Below, piece by piece: positions 23,023-31,119 of a stretch of 39,244 nt of DNA. The translations under genes and the position numbers were made by a program. A model generated the notes under the pieces. That model did no database searches and was not told where the DNA came from. It was given only the letters and a program-made list of their open reading frames with translations. The DNA is taken from assembly GCA_014879945.1 (NCBI GenBank), contig JACSRE010000408.1, positions 1-39,244 of the forward strand. Direction: 5' to 3'. Numbering within the stretch: position 1 is the stretch's first letter; every line of letters begins with the position of its first letter. Source of the stretch: Myxococcus sp. Its GTDB lineage: Bacteria > Myxococcota > Myxococcia > Myxococcales > Myxococcaceae.

Positions 23023-24687
23023 ATGCTCTTCAGCTTCCTGGTGGTGACGGCGCTCGCGCAGCTCGACGCGGGCGCGTTCGACGAGGCCCAGGCGCCCCCT
23101 GCCGACGTCGTGGCACCGCTGCCGGCCGACGCGCCTTTGCGCGAGGCGCCTGTCGCGACCGAGCCGCGCCCGGCCGGCGAGACGAAGTCACCCACCGCGG
23201 GCTTCGTGAAGGGCGAGCTCTCGGTCTACCTGGGCAGCGACCGGCTGGTGGTGAAGAACACCCGCGTCGGGCTCTCGGCCGGCCTCGATCGCTTCGAGAC
23301 GGCCTTCTACCTGTTGCTCGAGCCGCTGGTCGATCTGCGCTTCTTCGAGGGCAAGCTGGGGCTCGGCTTCGGCGTACCCCTGCGGCTCGAGCTGCTGAAC
23401 TTCGCCGCCGATGAGACGGGCGCGCCGCTGCTTACCCGGCGCCTGGGCCGGCTGCGCACCGAAGACTGGGACAGCGTTCACGACTTCGGCCGCCTGCTGA
23501 AATACGTGACGTGGGGGCGCAAGGAAGACCCGCTCTACATCTCTGCGGGCCAGCGCTACGCCTCGACCATCGGCCACGGCGCGCTGGTGCGCCGGTACGC
23601 GCCCAACGTCGACATCGACTACCCGCGCGCCTCGGCCCAGGTCGACGCGTACAACGACTTCGGCGGCTTCGAGCTCTTCACCAACGACCTGCTGGAGTGG
23701 AACACCGTGGCCGGCATCGGCTTCATCAAGCCGCTCTCGTTCCTCAAGAGCGAGAACCTGCTGGCGAAGACGCTCTCGATCGGGGTGAGCGGCGCGACCG
23801 ATTGGCGCGCGCCGTACCAGCTGTCGATCGACTCGACCTCTGGCCTGCGGCAGGTGGACGCCCAGGGCCGGCTCCTCTCGCGGACGCGCGCGGTGGGCCT
23901 GGTGGGCCTCGACGCCGAGGTGAAGGTGGTGAAGACGGCCCACGTCGACCTCAAGCCCTACCTCGACTACTCGATGCTCATCGGCGGCGACGGGGGCCTG
24001 ACCGCGGGCCTCCTCGCGCGCTTCAATGTCGGCACCGACGTCGTCAACGCCTTCCGCCTGGTGGGCGAGTTCCGCGCGCTGGGGAGCCGGTACCTGCCCA
24101 GCTACTTCGACACCTTCTACGAGATCGAGCGCTTCATCTTCGCCAGCGAAGCGGCGCCCGGGCAGGTCTCGCGCAACGCGCTCACCCGCCAGCAGGTCGT
24201 GATGGAGCAAGGGCTGGGGCAGCGCCTCGGCTACTACGTCGAGGCCAGCTGGGGCATTCCGGGGAAGGTGGGCCTGACGCTGGCCGCCGAGGGCGTGTCG
24301 AACGCGCCCAACACCAACCTCATCGCGCACCTCGAGGTGCCGGTGCTCGACTTCGTGCAGGTGTTCGGCAGCTACTACAAGCGCGGCATCACCTCGCCCG
24401 CGGCCATCTTCCGCATCGACCCGCAGACGCCCGACACCGTCTTCTACGCCGGCGCCCGGCTGCGGGTGCTCCCGTTCCTCTTCATCAACGGGCGCGCCTA
24501 TCAGACGTTCCGGCTCAACCCCGAGGTGCGGCGCTACGACAGCCAGCTGGGCTTCGTCGTCGATCTCGAGGTGGGGTACGAGTTCAAGGGCAAGAAGAGC
24601 GAGACGGTGGCGACCCAGCCCCTCGAGGCGCCGCCCACCAGCGAGTCGACGCCCGCGACGGAGCCGGCTCCGCAGCCCGCGCCGTAG
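23023..24687 (+). CDS. Outer-membrane beta-barrel protein
   Basis: The 554-residue protein begins with a short signal (MLFSFLVVTALA) and a Pro/Ala-rich linker. A long series of amphipathic strands follows, with alternating hydrophobic residues and aromatic girdles (FETAFYLLLEPLVDLRFFEG, YYVEASWGIPGKVGLTLAA, FVQVFGSYYKRG, LFINGRAYQTFRL, LGFVVDLEVGYEF), typical of an outer-membrane barrel. The C-terminal tail is Pro/Thr/Glu-rich (EAPPTSESTPATEPAPQPAP), unusual after a barrel and probably exposed or cytoplasm-independent. It begins 28 bases after the previous gene and closes the co-directional block. It may be the outer-membrane component for the Tad-like set or an unrelated porin-like protein. 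Confidence 0.8.
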   Translation: MLFSFLVVTALAQLDAGAFDEAQAPPADVVAPLPADAPLREAPVATEPRPAGETKSPTAGFVKGELSVYLGSDRLVVKNTRVGLSAGLDRFETAFYLLLEPLVDLRFFEGKLGLGFGVPLRLELLNFAADETGAPLLTRRLGRLRTEDWDSVHDFGRLLKYVTWGRKEDPLYISAGQRYASTIGHGALVRRYAPNVDIDYPRASAQVDAYNDFGGFELFTNDLLEWNTVAGIGFIKPLSFLKSENLLAKTLSIGVSGATDWRAPYQLSIDSTSGLRQVDAQGRLLSRTRAVGLVGLDAEVKVVKTAHVDLKPYLDYSMLIGGDGGLTAGLLARFNVGTDVVNAFRLVGEFRALGSRYLPSYFDTFYEIERFIFASEAAPGQVSRNALTRQQVVMEQGLGQRLGYYVEASWGIPGKVGLTLAAEGVSNAPNTNLIAHLEVPVLDFVQVFGSYYKRGITSPAAIFRIDPQTPDTVFYAGARLRVLPFLFINGRAYQTFRLNPEVRRYDSQLGFVVDLEVGYEFKGKKSETVATQPLEAPPTSESTPATEPAPQPAP

Positions 24688-25222
24688 CCGTCGCGCTCGC
24701 CAGCAACGCTCGGCGACGATGGCGGCGCCGGCCGCCGCCGGGACCGTCGAGGACGACGCCGTGGCCTTCGCCCACTGGAAGGCGCGGGCGCTTCCGAGTC
24801 ACGCTCGTTGGACCGATGAGGGACAGCGGCGCGCCCTGGGGCTTCGTCGGGCCTGGGCGGCGCGACCTCCCGCCGCCCCCGCCTGGCTCCTCGGCGGGCC
24901 GCAGGCCGTCGCGCACCTGCAGCGCGAGGCGCAGTGCGGGCCTGCCGCGTCGCTGCAAACCCGTCGCGCACCTGCAACTCGAGGCGCGGTGCGGGCCTGC
25001 CGCGCCGCTGCAAACCCGTCGCGCACCTGCAGCGCGAGGCGCAGTGCGGGCCTGCCGCCGCAAACCCGTCGCGCACCTGCAGCGCGAGGCGCAGTGCGGG
25101 CCTGTCGCGCCCGCCGCGATCCATCGCGCGCTCCGAGTGCTCGCGGCGAGGCGGCACCGGCGGCGCGCGTAGGGCAGCGGGCCCAGGGCGCGCACCATCG
25201 CCATGGGGTGCGAGACGCGCGC
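24688..25222. other. 535-bp non-coding gap with a tandem repeat
   Basis: This is the only gap longer than 300 bases. Open frames cross it on both strands, but they reflect GC-rich sequence lacking stop codons. None has a plausible start, ribosome site or family. The repeat period of 55 is not a multiple of three, so the copies would read in different frames, which argues against coding. Sequence before the repeats (24688-24905) shows short GC palindromes only. The right side (25110-25222) lies next to the stop of the EamA gene. No tRNA or promoter is recognised. Confidence 0.6.
24906..25109. repeat. 55-bp imperfect tandem repeat, about 3.7 copies
   Basis: Copies lie at 24906-24960, 24961-25015, 25016-25065 and 25066-25109. 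Each begins CCGTCGCGCACCTGCAGCG (the second has CAACTCG here) and runs through AGTGCGGGCCTGCCGC (the second has GGTGCGGG, the fourth CCTGTCGC) into a CTGCAAA-like end. The third copy lacks five bases and the fourth is cut short after about 40 bases. Copies 1, 3 and 4 are nearly identical over the first 39 bases, so the array is recent or homogenised. CTGC and GCAG pairs inside each unit allow small hairpins. Confidence 0.9.
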
Positions 25223-26071
25223 TCAGCGCTCGAGCGCGACCCAGGCGCCGGCGCCGACCATCATCACCAGCCCGGCGCCCGTCACCAGGCTCGCGCTCTC
25301 GTGCAGCACCACCACGCCGAGCACGGCCGCCACCACCGGCTCCAGGTACGTCAGCACGCCGGTCAGCTGGGCGCCGACGCGCGGCAGGCCGAGGTTGAAG
25401 AACAGGCCGCCCATCAGCCCATTGAGCGCGGCGCCGCCGACCAGGAGCGCCACCCCGGCGTCGAGCTGCGTCGGCAGGGCCCGCTCGCGAAAGAACAGCA
25501 GCAGCAGCGCGGCCGACACCACCGCGTGGAACGACGTCACCGCGAGCGGCGGAAAGGACACCGCGGCCCGCCGGCTCGCCAACACCAGCGCGGCGTAGAA
25601 CACCGCTGATCCGCCGCCGAGCAGCCCCGCCTTCACGCCCGAGCCCGAACCATCGGCGGCCGGGAGCACCAGCCACAGCCCGGCGAGGATGACGGGCAGG
25701 GCCCACGGCGCGCGTCGGGAGCGCGGCTCCGCCAGCAGCAGCGGCGCGGTGAGGCCGACCAGGAGCGGGGCGAGGTAGTGCGTCAGCACCGCCACCACCA
25801 CCGGGCCCTCCTCGAGCGCCGAGAAGTAGAGCGCGACGTTGGCCGCGTCGGCCACGCCCACCACCAGGAGCGCCGCCAACGCGCCGCGGTCGTCGAAGCG
25901 CAGGCGTCGCCGCAGGCCGAGCGCGGGGAGCGCCATCACCAGCATCGTCAGGAAGCCCACCACGAGGCCGCTCTGGCCGCCGTAGCGGACGAAGAGCGGC
26001 CAGGTGCCCCAGCACGACGCCGCCGCGGCGACGAAGACGATTCCAGCGCGGCGCTGGTTGGCCTGCTCCAT
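25223..26071 (-). CDS. EamA/DMT-family inner-membrane transporter
   Basis: The 282-residue protein has about ten membrane helices in two similar halves, the pattern of the drug/metabolite transporter EamA family. The first half begins with AGIVFVAAAASCWGTWPLFV and has the ALYFSALEEGPVVVAVLTHYLAPLLVG signature. The second half has VFYAALVLASRR and GVLTYLEPVVAAVLGVVVLHE, typical of the family end. Such proteins export or import metabolites, but the substrate is not predictable. It is divergent from the YcaO gene with 214 bases between starts, so a functional link with that pair is possible but not shown. Confidence 0.9.
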   Translation of the reverse strand: MEQANQRRAGIVFVAAAASCWGTWPLFVRYGGQSGLVVGFLTMLVMALPALGLRRRLRFDDRGALAALLVVGVADAANVALYFSALEEGPVVVAVLTHYLAPLLVGLTAPLLLAEPRSRRAPWALPVILAGLWLVLPAADGSGSGVKAGLLGGGSAVFYAALVLASRRAAVSFPPLAVTSFHAVVSAALLLLFFRERALPTQLDAGVALLVGGAALNGLMGGLFFNLGLPRVGAQLTGVLTYLEPVVAAVLGVVVLHESASLVTGAGLVMMVGAGAWVALER

Positions 26072-26285
26072 GGCGGCGCCTTATGGCCTGACCGCCGTCG
26101 CGGTGAGCGACCTTTCTCGGGGCGTCGGCCCTCGAGGCCGCCAGGCCTGGCTTCCTTGGTGGGCGGCGCGCCATGCGCCTCGGGGGCCGCGGCGTCTGTC
26201 CGCGTGACGGCCGGGCCGAGGGGTTGCGCGTGCTCCACGTCGAATGCGCCGGGTGGAGCAGGCGCTGCGTGGCACGATGCGCGCG

Positions 26286-27278
26286 ATGTCACCAGACGAC
26301 GCGCCGCCGCGCGCCCTCCTCACCTCGCTCGGCGTCACCCGGTTGGCGCGCGTCACCACCATGGACCGCTGCGCCATCGAGGTGACGGCCGCCGTGCGCC
26401 CCTCGGGCCATGTGCTCCAGGTGACGCAGGGCAAGGGGCTGAGCCACGCGCACGCGCAGTGGAGCGCCGTGGGCGAGGCCGCGGAGCTGCTGGCGGCCGA
26501 GCGGCCCGAGGCGAGCCGGCTCACCTTCGCGCGAGGGAGCGAGCTCGACGGGCTGGTGCTCGACGACGACGGGCTGCGGCGCGCGTGGGTCGGCGGGGCG
26601 CGGCTGTCGGACCAGGCGGCGGTCTGGGTGCCGGCCGAGCGCGTCTTCTGCCCGCCCCGAGGCACGGCCTGGCTCGGGCCCTCGACGGCGTCGTGGTCGA
26701 GCAATGGCTTCGGCGCGCACCAGACGCACGCCAGGGCGCTGGAGCACGCGGTGCTGGAGCTCTGGGAGCGGCACGCGCTCGCCGCCGCCATCCCCGACGG
26801 GTGGACCCCGGCGGTGCTGCGCCGAACGCGCGTCGCGTGGACGCACCCGTTGGCCGAGCAGCTCGAGGCCCGCGGCTTCGTCGTGGCGCCGTGCGTGGTG
26901 GCGATGACGCCGCTGCCGCTCGCGGCGGTGTTGCTGTTCGACCGTGAGGACCCGGCCGTGCCCCTGACGGCGGGCTACGCGTGCCGGCGCACCGCGGCGG
27001 AGGGCCTGCTCGCGGCGCTGCTCGAGGCGGCGCAGTCCCGGTTGACCGAGATCCACGGCGCGCGTGACGACGTCGCCACGGGCGGGCGACCCGTCGGCGC
27101 GTCGCTCCTCGAGCAGCTCGGCGCCGCCCAGGGCCGGCCGGTGCCCGAGGCCGCCCGCGTCAAGGGCTGGCCGCTCACGGTGGCCTCGAAGGTGGTGATG
27201 GTGACGGTGACTTCAACGCCCCTGCACGTGGTGAAGGCCGTGGGCATCGGGCTCTCCGAGTCGGAGCTGCTGCGATGA
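26286..27278 (+). CDS. YcaO-domain protein (ATP-dependent backbone modification)
   Basis: The protein (330 residues from this start) belongs to the YcaO family, which uses ATP to activate peptide amides for cyclodehydration or, with TfuA, thioamidation. Matching ATP-binding segments are SHAHAQWSAVGEAAEL (about 53-68), NGFGAHQTHARALEHAVLE with WERHAL (140-164) and EGLLAALLEAAQSRLTEI with GARDDV (239-263). Acidic residues in these match the family's metal and ATP ligands. It overlaps the TfuA gene by four bases (ATGA), the recognised thioamidation arrangement. The start is uncertain: in-frame ATGs lie at 26244, 26277 and 26286, and none has a good ribosome site. I chose the last because MSPDDAPPRALLTSLG starts just before the conserved part. 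Confidence 0.87.
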   Translation: MSPDDAPPRALLTSLGVTRLARVTTMDRCAIEVTAAVRPSGHVLQVTQGKGLSHAHAQWSAVGEAAELLAAERPEASRLTFARGSELDGLVLDDDGLRRAWVGGARLSDQAAVWVPAERVFCPPRGTAWLGPSTASWSSNGFGAHQTHARALEHAVLELWERHALAAAIPDGWTPAVLRRTRVAWTHPLAEQLEARGFVVAPCVVAMTPLPLAAVLLFDREDPAVPLTAGYACRRTAAEGLLAALLEAAQSRLTEIHGARDDVATGGRPVGASLLEQLGAAQGRPVPEAARVKGWPLTVASKVVMVTVTSTPLHVVKAVGIGLSESELLR

Positions 27279-28294
27279 GCGCGCGCGACGTGGTGGTGTT
27301 CCTGGGCCCGACGCTCCCGCGCGCCGTGGCGAAGAAGGCGCTGCGCGCGCGCTACCTGCCGCCGGCGCGGCAGGGTGACGTCTTTCGGGTGCTGGGCTCA
27401 CGGCCGAAGGTGATCGTCCTCATCGACGGCGTCTTCGAGGCCGTGCCGTCGGTCTGGCACCACGAGCTGCGCGCGGCCCTGGCCAGCGGCGTACACGTCA
27501 TCGGCGCCGCGAGCATGGGCGCGCTGCGGGCGGCCGAGCTGCACCAGGAGGGCATGCTGCCCGTCGGGGCGATCGCCGGCGCCTACGTCACCGGTACACG
27601 CACCGCCGACGCCGACGTGGTGCTGCTCCACGGTGACGCCGACTCGGGCTACCAGCCGCTCACCGTGCCATTGGTGAACGTCGAGGCGACAGTGCGCGCG
27701 GCGGTGCGGCGCCGGCTGATGACGAACTGGGAGGCGACCGCCTTCGTCGACCGGGCGCGCTCCGTCTTCTTCAAGCAGCGCACCTGGCGGCGCCTGGTGC
27801 AGAGCGCCCCCGGCTGGGACGAGGCCCGCCGCGCCAGGGTGCTGCGGTGGCTGCGCACCCACGTCGTCGATCAAAAGGCGAAGGACGCGCTCGAGGCGTT
27901 GGAGGCCGCCGCGACGCTCGCGCTGCGGCCGGCCCGGCCCACGCGCGTGGTGACGTTCAGCTCGTTCGTGCGCCGCCAGCGGTTGATGGACGCGCACGGT
28001 GAGGTGATGGCGCAGCTCCAGGCGCTGCCCGACGCCGACGCGCTGGCGAAGCAGGGGCTCCGGCGCCTGCTGCTGGCCTCGTTCGCGAAGGTCGCGGGGC
28101 TGACGGTCGAGGCGTCGGCGCGCAAGGGCGCTCAGCGCGGGGTGGCGCTCGACGAGGCGCTCAGCGACGCCGAGGTCGAGGCCCTCGACGCGCTGGTGCT
28201 CTCGGCCCCCGAGCGCTTCGTGGCAGACGGCCCCACCTGGCTCGAGGGGCTGGCGCTCGAAGCGAGGCTCACCGGGCGCTGGCCACGGCGTTAG
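27275..28294 (+). CDS. TfuA-like protein, partner of YcaO
   Basis: The 339-residue protein has the TfuA core (PF07812) in its first 130 residues: VVVFLGPTLPRAVA, KVIVLIDGVFEAVPSVWH, VIGAASMGALRAAEL and GMLPVGAIAGAYVTG. In characterised cases (trifolitoxin biosynthesis, thioamitide-type peptides, methyl-CoM reductase) TfuA acts with YcaO to deliver sulfur for thioamide formation. The C-terminal half is helical and basic, with no clear family, and is longer than the minimal core. Its start overlaps the YcaO stop, so the pair is coupled. The neighbouring downstream gene is 12 bases away on the same strand. No methyltransferase, dehydrogenase or leader peptide typical of RiPP clusters lies alongside. 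Confidence 0.88.
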   Translation: MSARDVVVFLGPTLPRAVAKKALRARYLPPARQGDVFRVLGSRPKVIVLIDGVFEAVPSVWHHELRAALASGVHVIGAASMGALRAAELHQEGMLPVGAIAGAYVTGTRTADADVVLLHGDADSGYQPLTVPLVNVEATVRAAVRRRLMTNWEATAFVDRARSVFFKQRTWRRLVQSAPGWDEARRARVLRWLRTHVVDQKAKDALEALEAAATLALRPARPTRVVTFSSFVRRQRLMDAHGEVMAQLQALPDADALAKQGLRRLLLASFAKVAGLTVEASARKGAQRGVALDEALSDAEVEALDALVLSAPERFVADGPTWLEGLALEARLTGRWPRR

Positions 28295-28306
28295 ACTGCG
28301 TTTCGC

Positions 28307-29233
28307 ATGCGCATCGTCAGCTACAACGTCCGGTACTTCGGCCACGCGCTCAAGGGCCTGGCCAGCACCTCGTCGTCGAAGCAGGGCATCGCCGAGGCCA
28401 TCGCCGGGCTGACCCCCCTCGCCGACGTGGTGGCGCTGCAAGAGGTCGAGACGAGGTCGATTCGGTCGAGCGCCGCCCACCGCGGGGGCCACCCCAACGA
28501 GACGCAGCTCGAGGCGTTCTTGCGGCACCTCGAGGCGGCGCTCCAGAAGCGCGGCGTGCCGATGCCGTACCGCGCCTTCTACTACCCAGCGCACGTCTAC
28601 GGCGTCGGCTCGCTCAAGGTGTACACCACGGGCCTCGCCATCCTCGTCAACCAGCAGACGACGAACGTGCTCAAGGGCAACAGCGACCAGCCCTTCGACA
28701 TCACCTTCCGCGGCTCCGAGAGCCTCAAGCGGGTGAAGCAGACCCGCATCGCCGCCCACCTGCACCTCGAAGACGCGAAGGGCAAGCCGTTTCACCTCTT
28801 CAACACCCACCTGTCCCTCCCGACGCCCTGGGCGAAGGAGTTCTGGAGCCAGAAGGTGAAGATGGGGCACGGCGCGAACCAGCTCACCGAGGTGAAGGCG
28901 GTCACCGACTACGCCCAGCAGGTGTCGCGCCAGGAGCCGTACCTCATCGTCGGCGACTTCAACTCGGCGCCGGCGACGCCGGTGTACCGACTGCTGACCG
29001 AGCAGCTGAAGCTGCATGGCGCCCAGGCGGTGTTGAAGCAGATCGACCCGAACCGGCCCGACTCGTTCTCGACCGCGGGCTTCATGAACCTGCGCATGCA
29101 CCTCGACCACATCTTCGGGCGCGGGGTCGAGTTCGCCGACATGAAGGACACGCACGCCTTCGGTGATGGCTCGAGCCGCTTTCACGGCCTGTCTGACCAC
29201 GTGCCCCTCATCACCAACTTCGAGGCGTCGTAG
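28307..29233 (+). CDS. Endonuclease/exonuclease/phosphatase-family hydrolase
   Basis: The 308-residue protein has the EEP fold motifs: Asn7 in SYNVRY, Glu46 in VALQEVE, His168 in FNTHLSLP, Asp217-x-Asn219 in GDFN, and the terminal Ser296-Asp297-His298 in LSDHVP, together with LDHIF. These cover the metal and catalytic residues of Mg-dependent phosphodiesterases. The substrate may be DNA, a phosphoinositide or a sphingomyelin-like lipid; the absence of a signal peptide favours a cytoplasmic role. It lies 12 bases after the TfuA gene and may share that transcript. Confidence 0.88.
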   Translation: MRIVSYNVRYFGHALKGLASTSSSKQGIAEAIAGLTPLADVVALQEVETRSIRSSAAHRGGHPNETQLEAFLRHLEAALQKRGVPMPYRAFYYPAHVYGVGSLKVYTTGLAILVNQQTTNVLKGNSDQPFDITFRGSESLKRVKQTRIAAHLHLEDAKGKPFHLFNTHLSLPTPWAKEFWSQKVKMGHGANQLTEVKAVTDYAQQVSRQEPYLIVGDFNSAPATPVYRLLTEQLKLHGAQAVLKQIDPNRPDSFSTAGFMNLRMHLDHIFGRGVEFADMKDTHAFGDGSSRFHGLSDHVPLITNFEAS

Positions 29234-29285
29234 CCGCGGCCGTCGGGCGGCCGAAGGCGCCGCCAGGTCGCGCTCCTCTCGCGGG

Positions 29286-30329
29286 CTACGCCTCGGGCCG
29301 GGCCAGCGGGGCGCGCGCGTCGAGATCGAGCAGCTCGTACCGGTCTGGGTTCACGTGCGACATGCCGCCGTCGGTGAAGAAGAGCCGGGCGTCAGGCAGG
29401 CACTCCGCGGCGTAGCGCACGCCCCCGGCCTCGACGCGGAGGGAACGCAGGGGCCCGTCGGTCGGCGGCCCCGCGGGGCTCCACTGCGGCATCAGCTCGC
29501 GGCACTTGGTGTCGCGGATGTGCCCGATGGCCTGCGGAAACGAGGCGGGCAGGGTGCGCGGGTCGAACCGCCGTCTGGGAGGCCCGCTCAGGCGCGCCGG
29601 CGGCTGGCTCGATGGGTCGCACGGGCGATGGTAGAGGGCGCCGCGCCCTTCGCCCGTCGCGGCGCTCCCGGCCTGGTGGAGCGGCGAGAGGTCGAGCGGC
29701 CCCTCGGCCCACGCCGAGACCCTCGCGTCGAGGTACCGATTGAGCCCCTCAGCGGCCGAGGCCGCGTCGTTCGCCTCGACGCCCGCGAGCGCGAAGTCCT
29801 CGACCGTCACCCCGGCGTGCACCAGCAGCAGGCCGCGGTGGTGCGCCGCGAGGCGGAACCGGCGCGAGCGCAGCAGGTGCGTCACCAGGGCCCGCTGCGA
29901 GGCCGTGAAGCACGAGTAGTCCCTGGCGAGGCACTCGGCGTCGGGCACGCTCGGGTACCGCCTCGAGAACCCGTCAGCGCTCCCGCCGCCCTCGTAGAGC
30001 GCCCTCGCCTCGGCGTTGGCGAGGAGGAAGGTCTGGTCGTCGAAGGGGAACAGCTCGCAGACGCGCGCGAGGTCGTGGTTGCCGAGCAGGAGCGTCACCT
30101 GCTCGGCCGGGTGTGAGGCCAGCCACGAGAGAATCGCCTCGCCCGCCTGCGCGGCCTGGGGGCGCTGCGCCGGCTTGCCGTAGTCGAAGTGATCGCCCAT
30201 CGAGACCAGGTGCACGTCGTCGGCCAGCGCGCCGTCGTCGCTCAGCAGCCCGTGCCCGTCGAGCACGCGAATGAAGGTCTCGAACGAGGCCTGCGGATCT
30301 CCGATGGCGACGTGGCGCATGGGCGGCAT
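29286..30329 (-). CDS. Metallophosphoesterase (calcineurin-like) with altered first motif
   Basis: The 347-residue protein has GDHFDYG (Asp46, Asp49), GNHD (Asn84, His85), VHAG (His171) and GHIRDTK (His270), the metal ligands of calcineurin-like phosphoesterases. The first motif, normally D-x-H, reads GDPQ, so Asp11 is kept but the histidine is Gln13. This is expected to weaken one metal site or to be typical of a distinct subfamily. A linker of about 80 residues between VHAG and GHIRD is longer than usual and Pro/Arg-rich. No signal peptide is seen. It is divergent from the permease gene with its start 38 bases away. Confidence 0.85.
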   Translation of the reverse strand: MPPMRHVAIGDPQASFETFIRVLDGHGLLSDDGALADDVHLVSMGDHFDYGKPAQRPQAAQAGEAILSWLASHPAEQVTLLLGNHDLARVCELFPFDDQTFLLANAEARALYEGGGSADGFSRRYPSVPDAECLARDYSCFTASQRALVTHLLRSRRFRLAAHHRGLLLVHAGVTVEDFALAGVEANDAASAAEGLNRYLDARVSAWAEGPLDLSPLHQAGSAATGEGRGALYHRPCDPSSQPPARLSGPPRRRFDPRTLPASFPQAIGHIRDTKCRELMPQWSPAGPPTDGPLRSLRVEAGGVRYAAECLPDARLFFTDGGMSHVNPDRYELLDLDARAPLARPEA

Positions 30330-30367
30330 TGTGCTGCACGCCGCGGCCGCGTGATACGCCTGCGCGG

Positions 30368-31117
30368 GTGTTGACCTGGGGCTTGCTGGTGGCGGCGGCG
30401 TTCCTGGCGGGCGGGCTCAACTCCATCGCGGGCGGAGGCACCTTCCTGACCTTCCCCGCGCTCGTCTTCACCGGCACCGCGCCGCTGGCGGCCAACGCGA
30501 CCAGCACGGTGGCGCTGTGGCCGGGCTCGGTGGCGAGCGCGTGGGGGTACCGCTCGGTGATGAACGAGGAGCGCGGCGCGCTGACGCCCCTGATTCTGGT
30601 GAGCCTCGCGGGTGGCCTCCTGGGCGCGCTGCTGGCGCTCGCGACGCCCAGCGCCGCCTTCCAGGCCATCGTGCCCTTCCTGGTGTTGTTCGCCGCCGTG
30701 CTCTTCACCGTGGGCGACCGGCTGCGGGCCTGGTTGAGCTCGCTCGGCCAGACGCCCCGGTGGCTGGTGCTGCTGGTGCAACTGCCCATCGGCCTCTACG
30801 GCGGCTACCTCGGCGGAGGCATCGGCCTGCTGATGCTGGCGGCGCTCAGCCTGCTCGGGGGCGGGCGCGATCTGCACCGGCTCAACGGCGTCAAGTCGGT
30901 GCTGGGCCTCGCCATCAACCTCACCGCGACGCTCGTCTTCGTCGGCTCGGGCCTGGTGGAGTGGCCGAAGGCGCTGGCGATGGCGGCGGCGTCGACGCTG
31001 GGCGGCTACGTCGGCGCGCGCTTCGCGCTGAGGTTCGACGCGCGCGTGGTGAAGCGCTTCGTGGTGGTGCTGGGGTGGGTGATGACGATCGCCTTCTTCG
31101 TGAAGACGTTCGGCTGA
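30368..31117 (+). CDS. TauE/SafE-family (DUF81) permease
   Basis: The 249-residue protein has seven or eight membrane helices and the family signatures AGGLNSIAGGGTFLTFPAL in the first half and GLYGGYLGGGIGLLMLAAL in the second. Members move sulfur-containing or organic anions such as sulfite, sulfoacetate or taurine, but the substrate here is unknown. I chose GTG at 30368 (VLTWGLLVAAAFLAGG) because it begins with the first helix; an ATG at 30329 would overlap the divergent phosphatase start. It is convergent with the lipoprotein gene, two bases apart. Confidence 0.87.
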   Translation: MLTWGLLVAAAFLAGGLNSIAGGGTFLTFPALVFTGTAPLAANATSTVALWPGSVASAWGYRSVMNEERGALTPLILVSLAGGLLGALLALATPSAAFQAIVPFLVLFAAVLFTVGDRLRAWLSSLGQTPRWLVLLVQLPIGLYGGYLGGGIGLLMLAALSLLGGGRDLHRLNGVKSVLGLAINLTATLVFVGSGLVEWPKALAMAAASTLGGYVGARFALRFDARVVKRFVVVLGWVMTIAFFVKTFG

Positions 31118-31119
31118 CT

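Noticed and set aside
24906-25109. The tandem repeat as a CRISPR array.
   Set aside because: Units are directly adjacent with no unique spacers, and no cas genes are present.
26173-26385. A short plus-strand frame rich in cysteine just before the YcaO gene, as a RiPP precursor.
   Set aside because: It overlaps the YcaO start in another frame, has no leader-like region or ribosome site, and its cysteines follow from antisense-like composition.
29237-29253. CGGCCG inverted pair after the EEP gene as a terminator.
   Set aside because: CGGCCG is self-complementary and no T-run follows.
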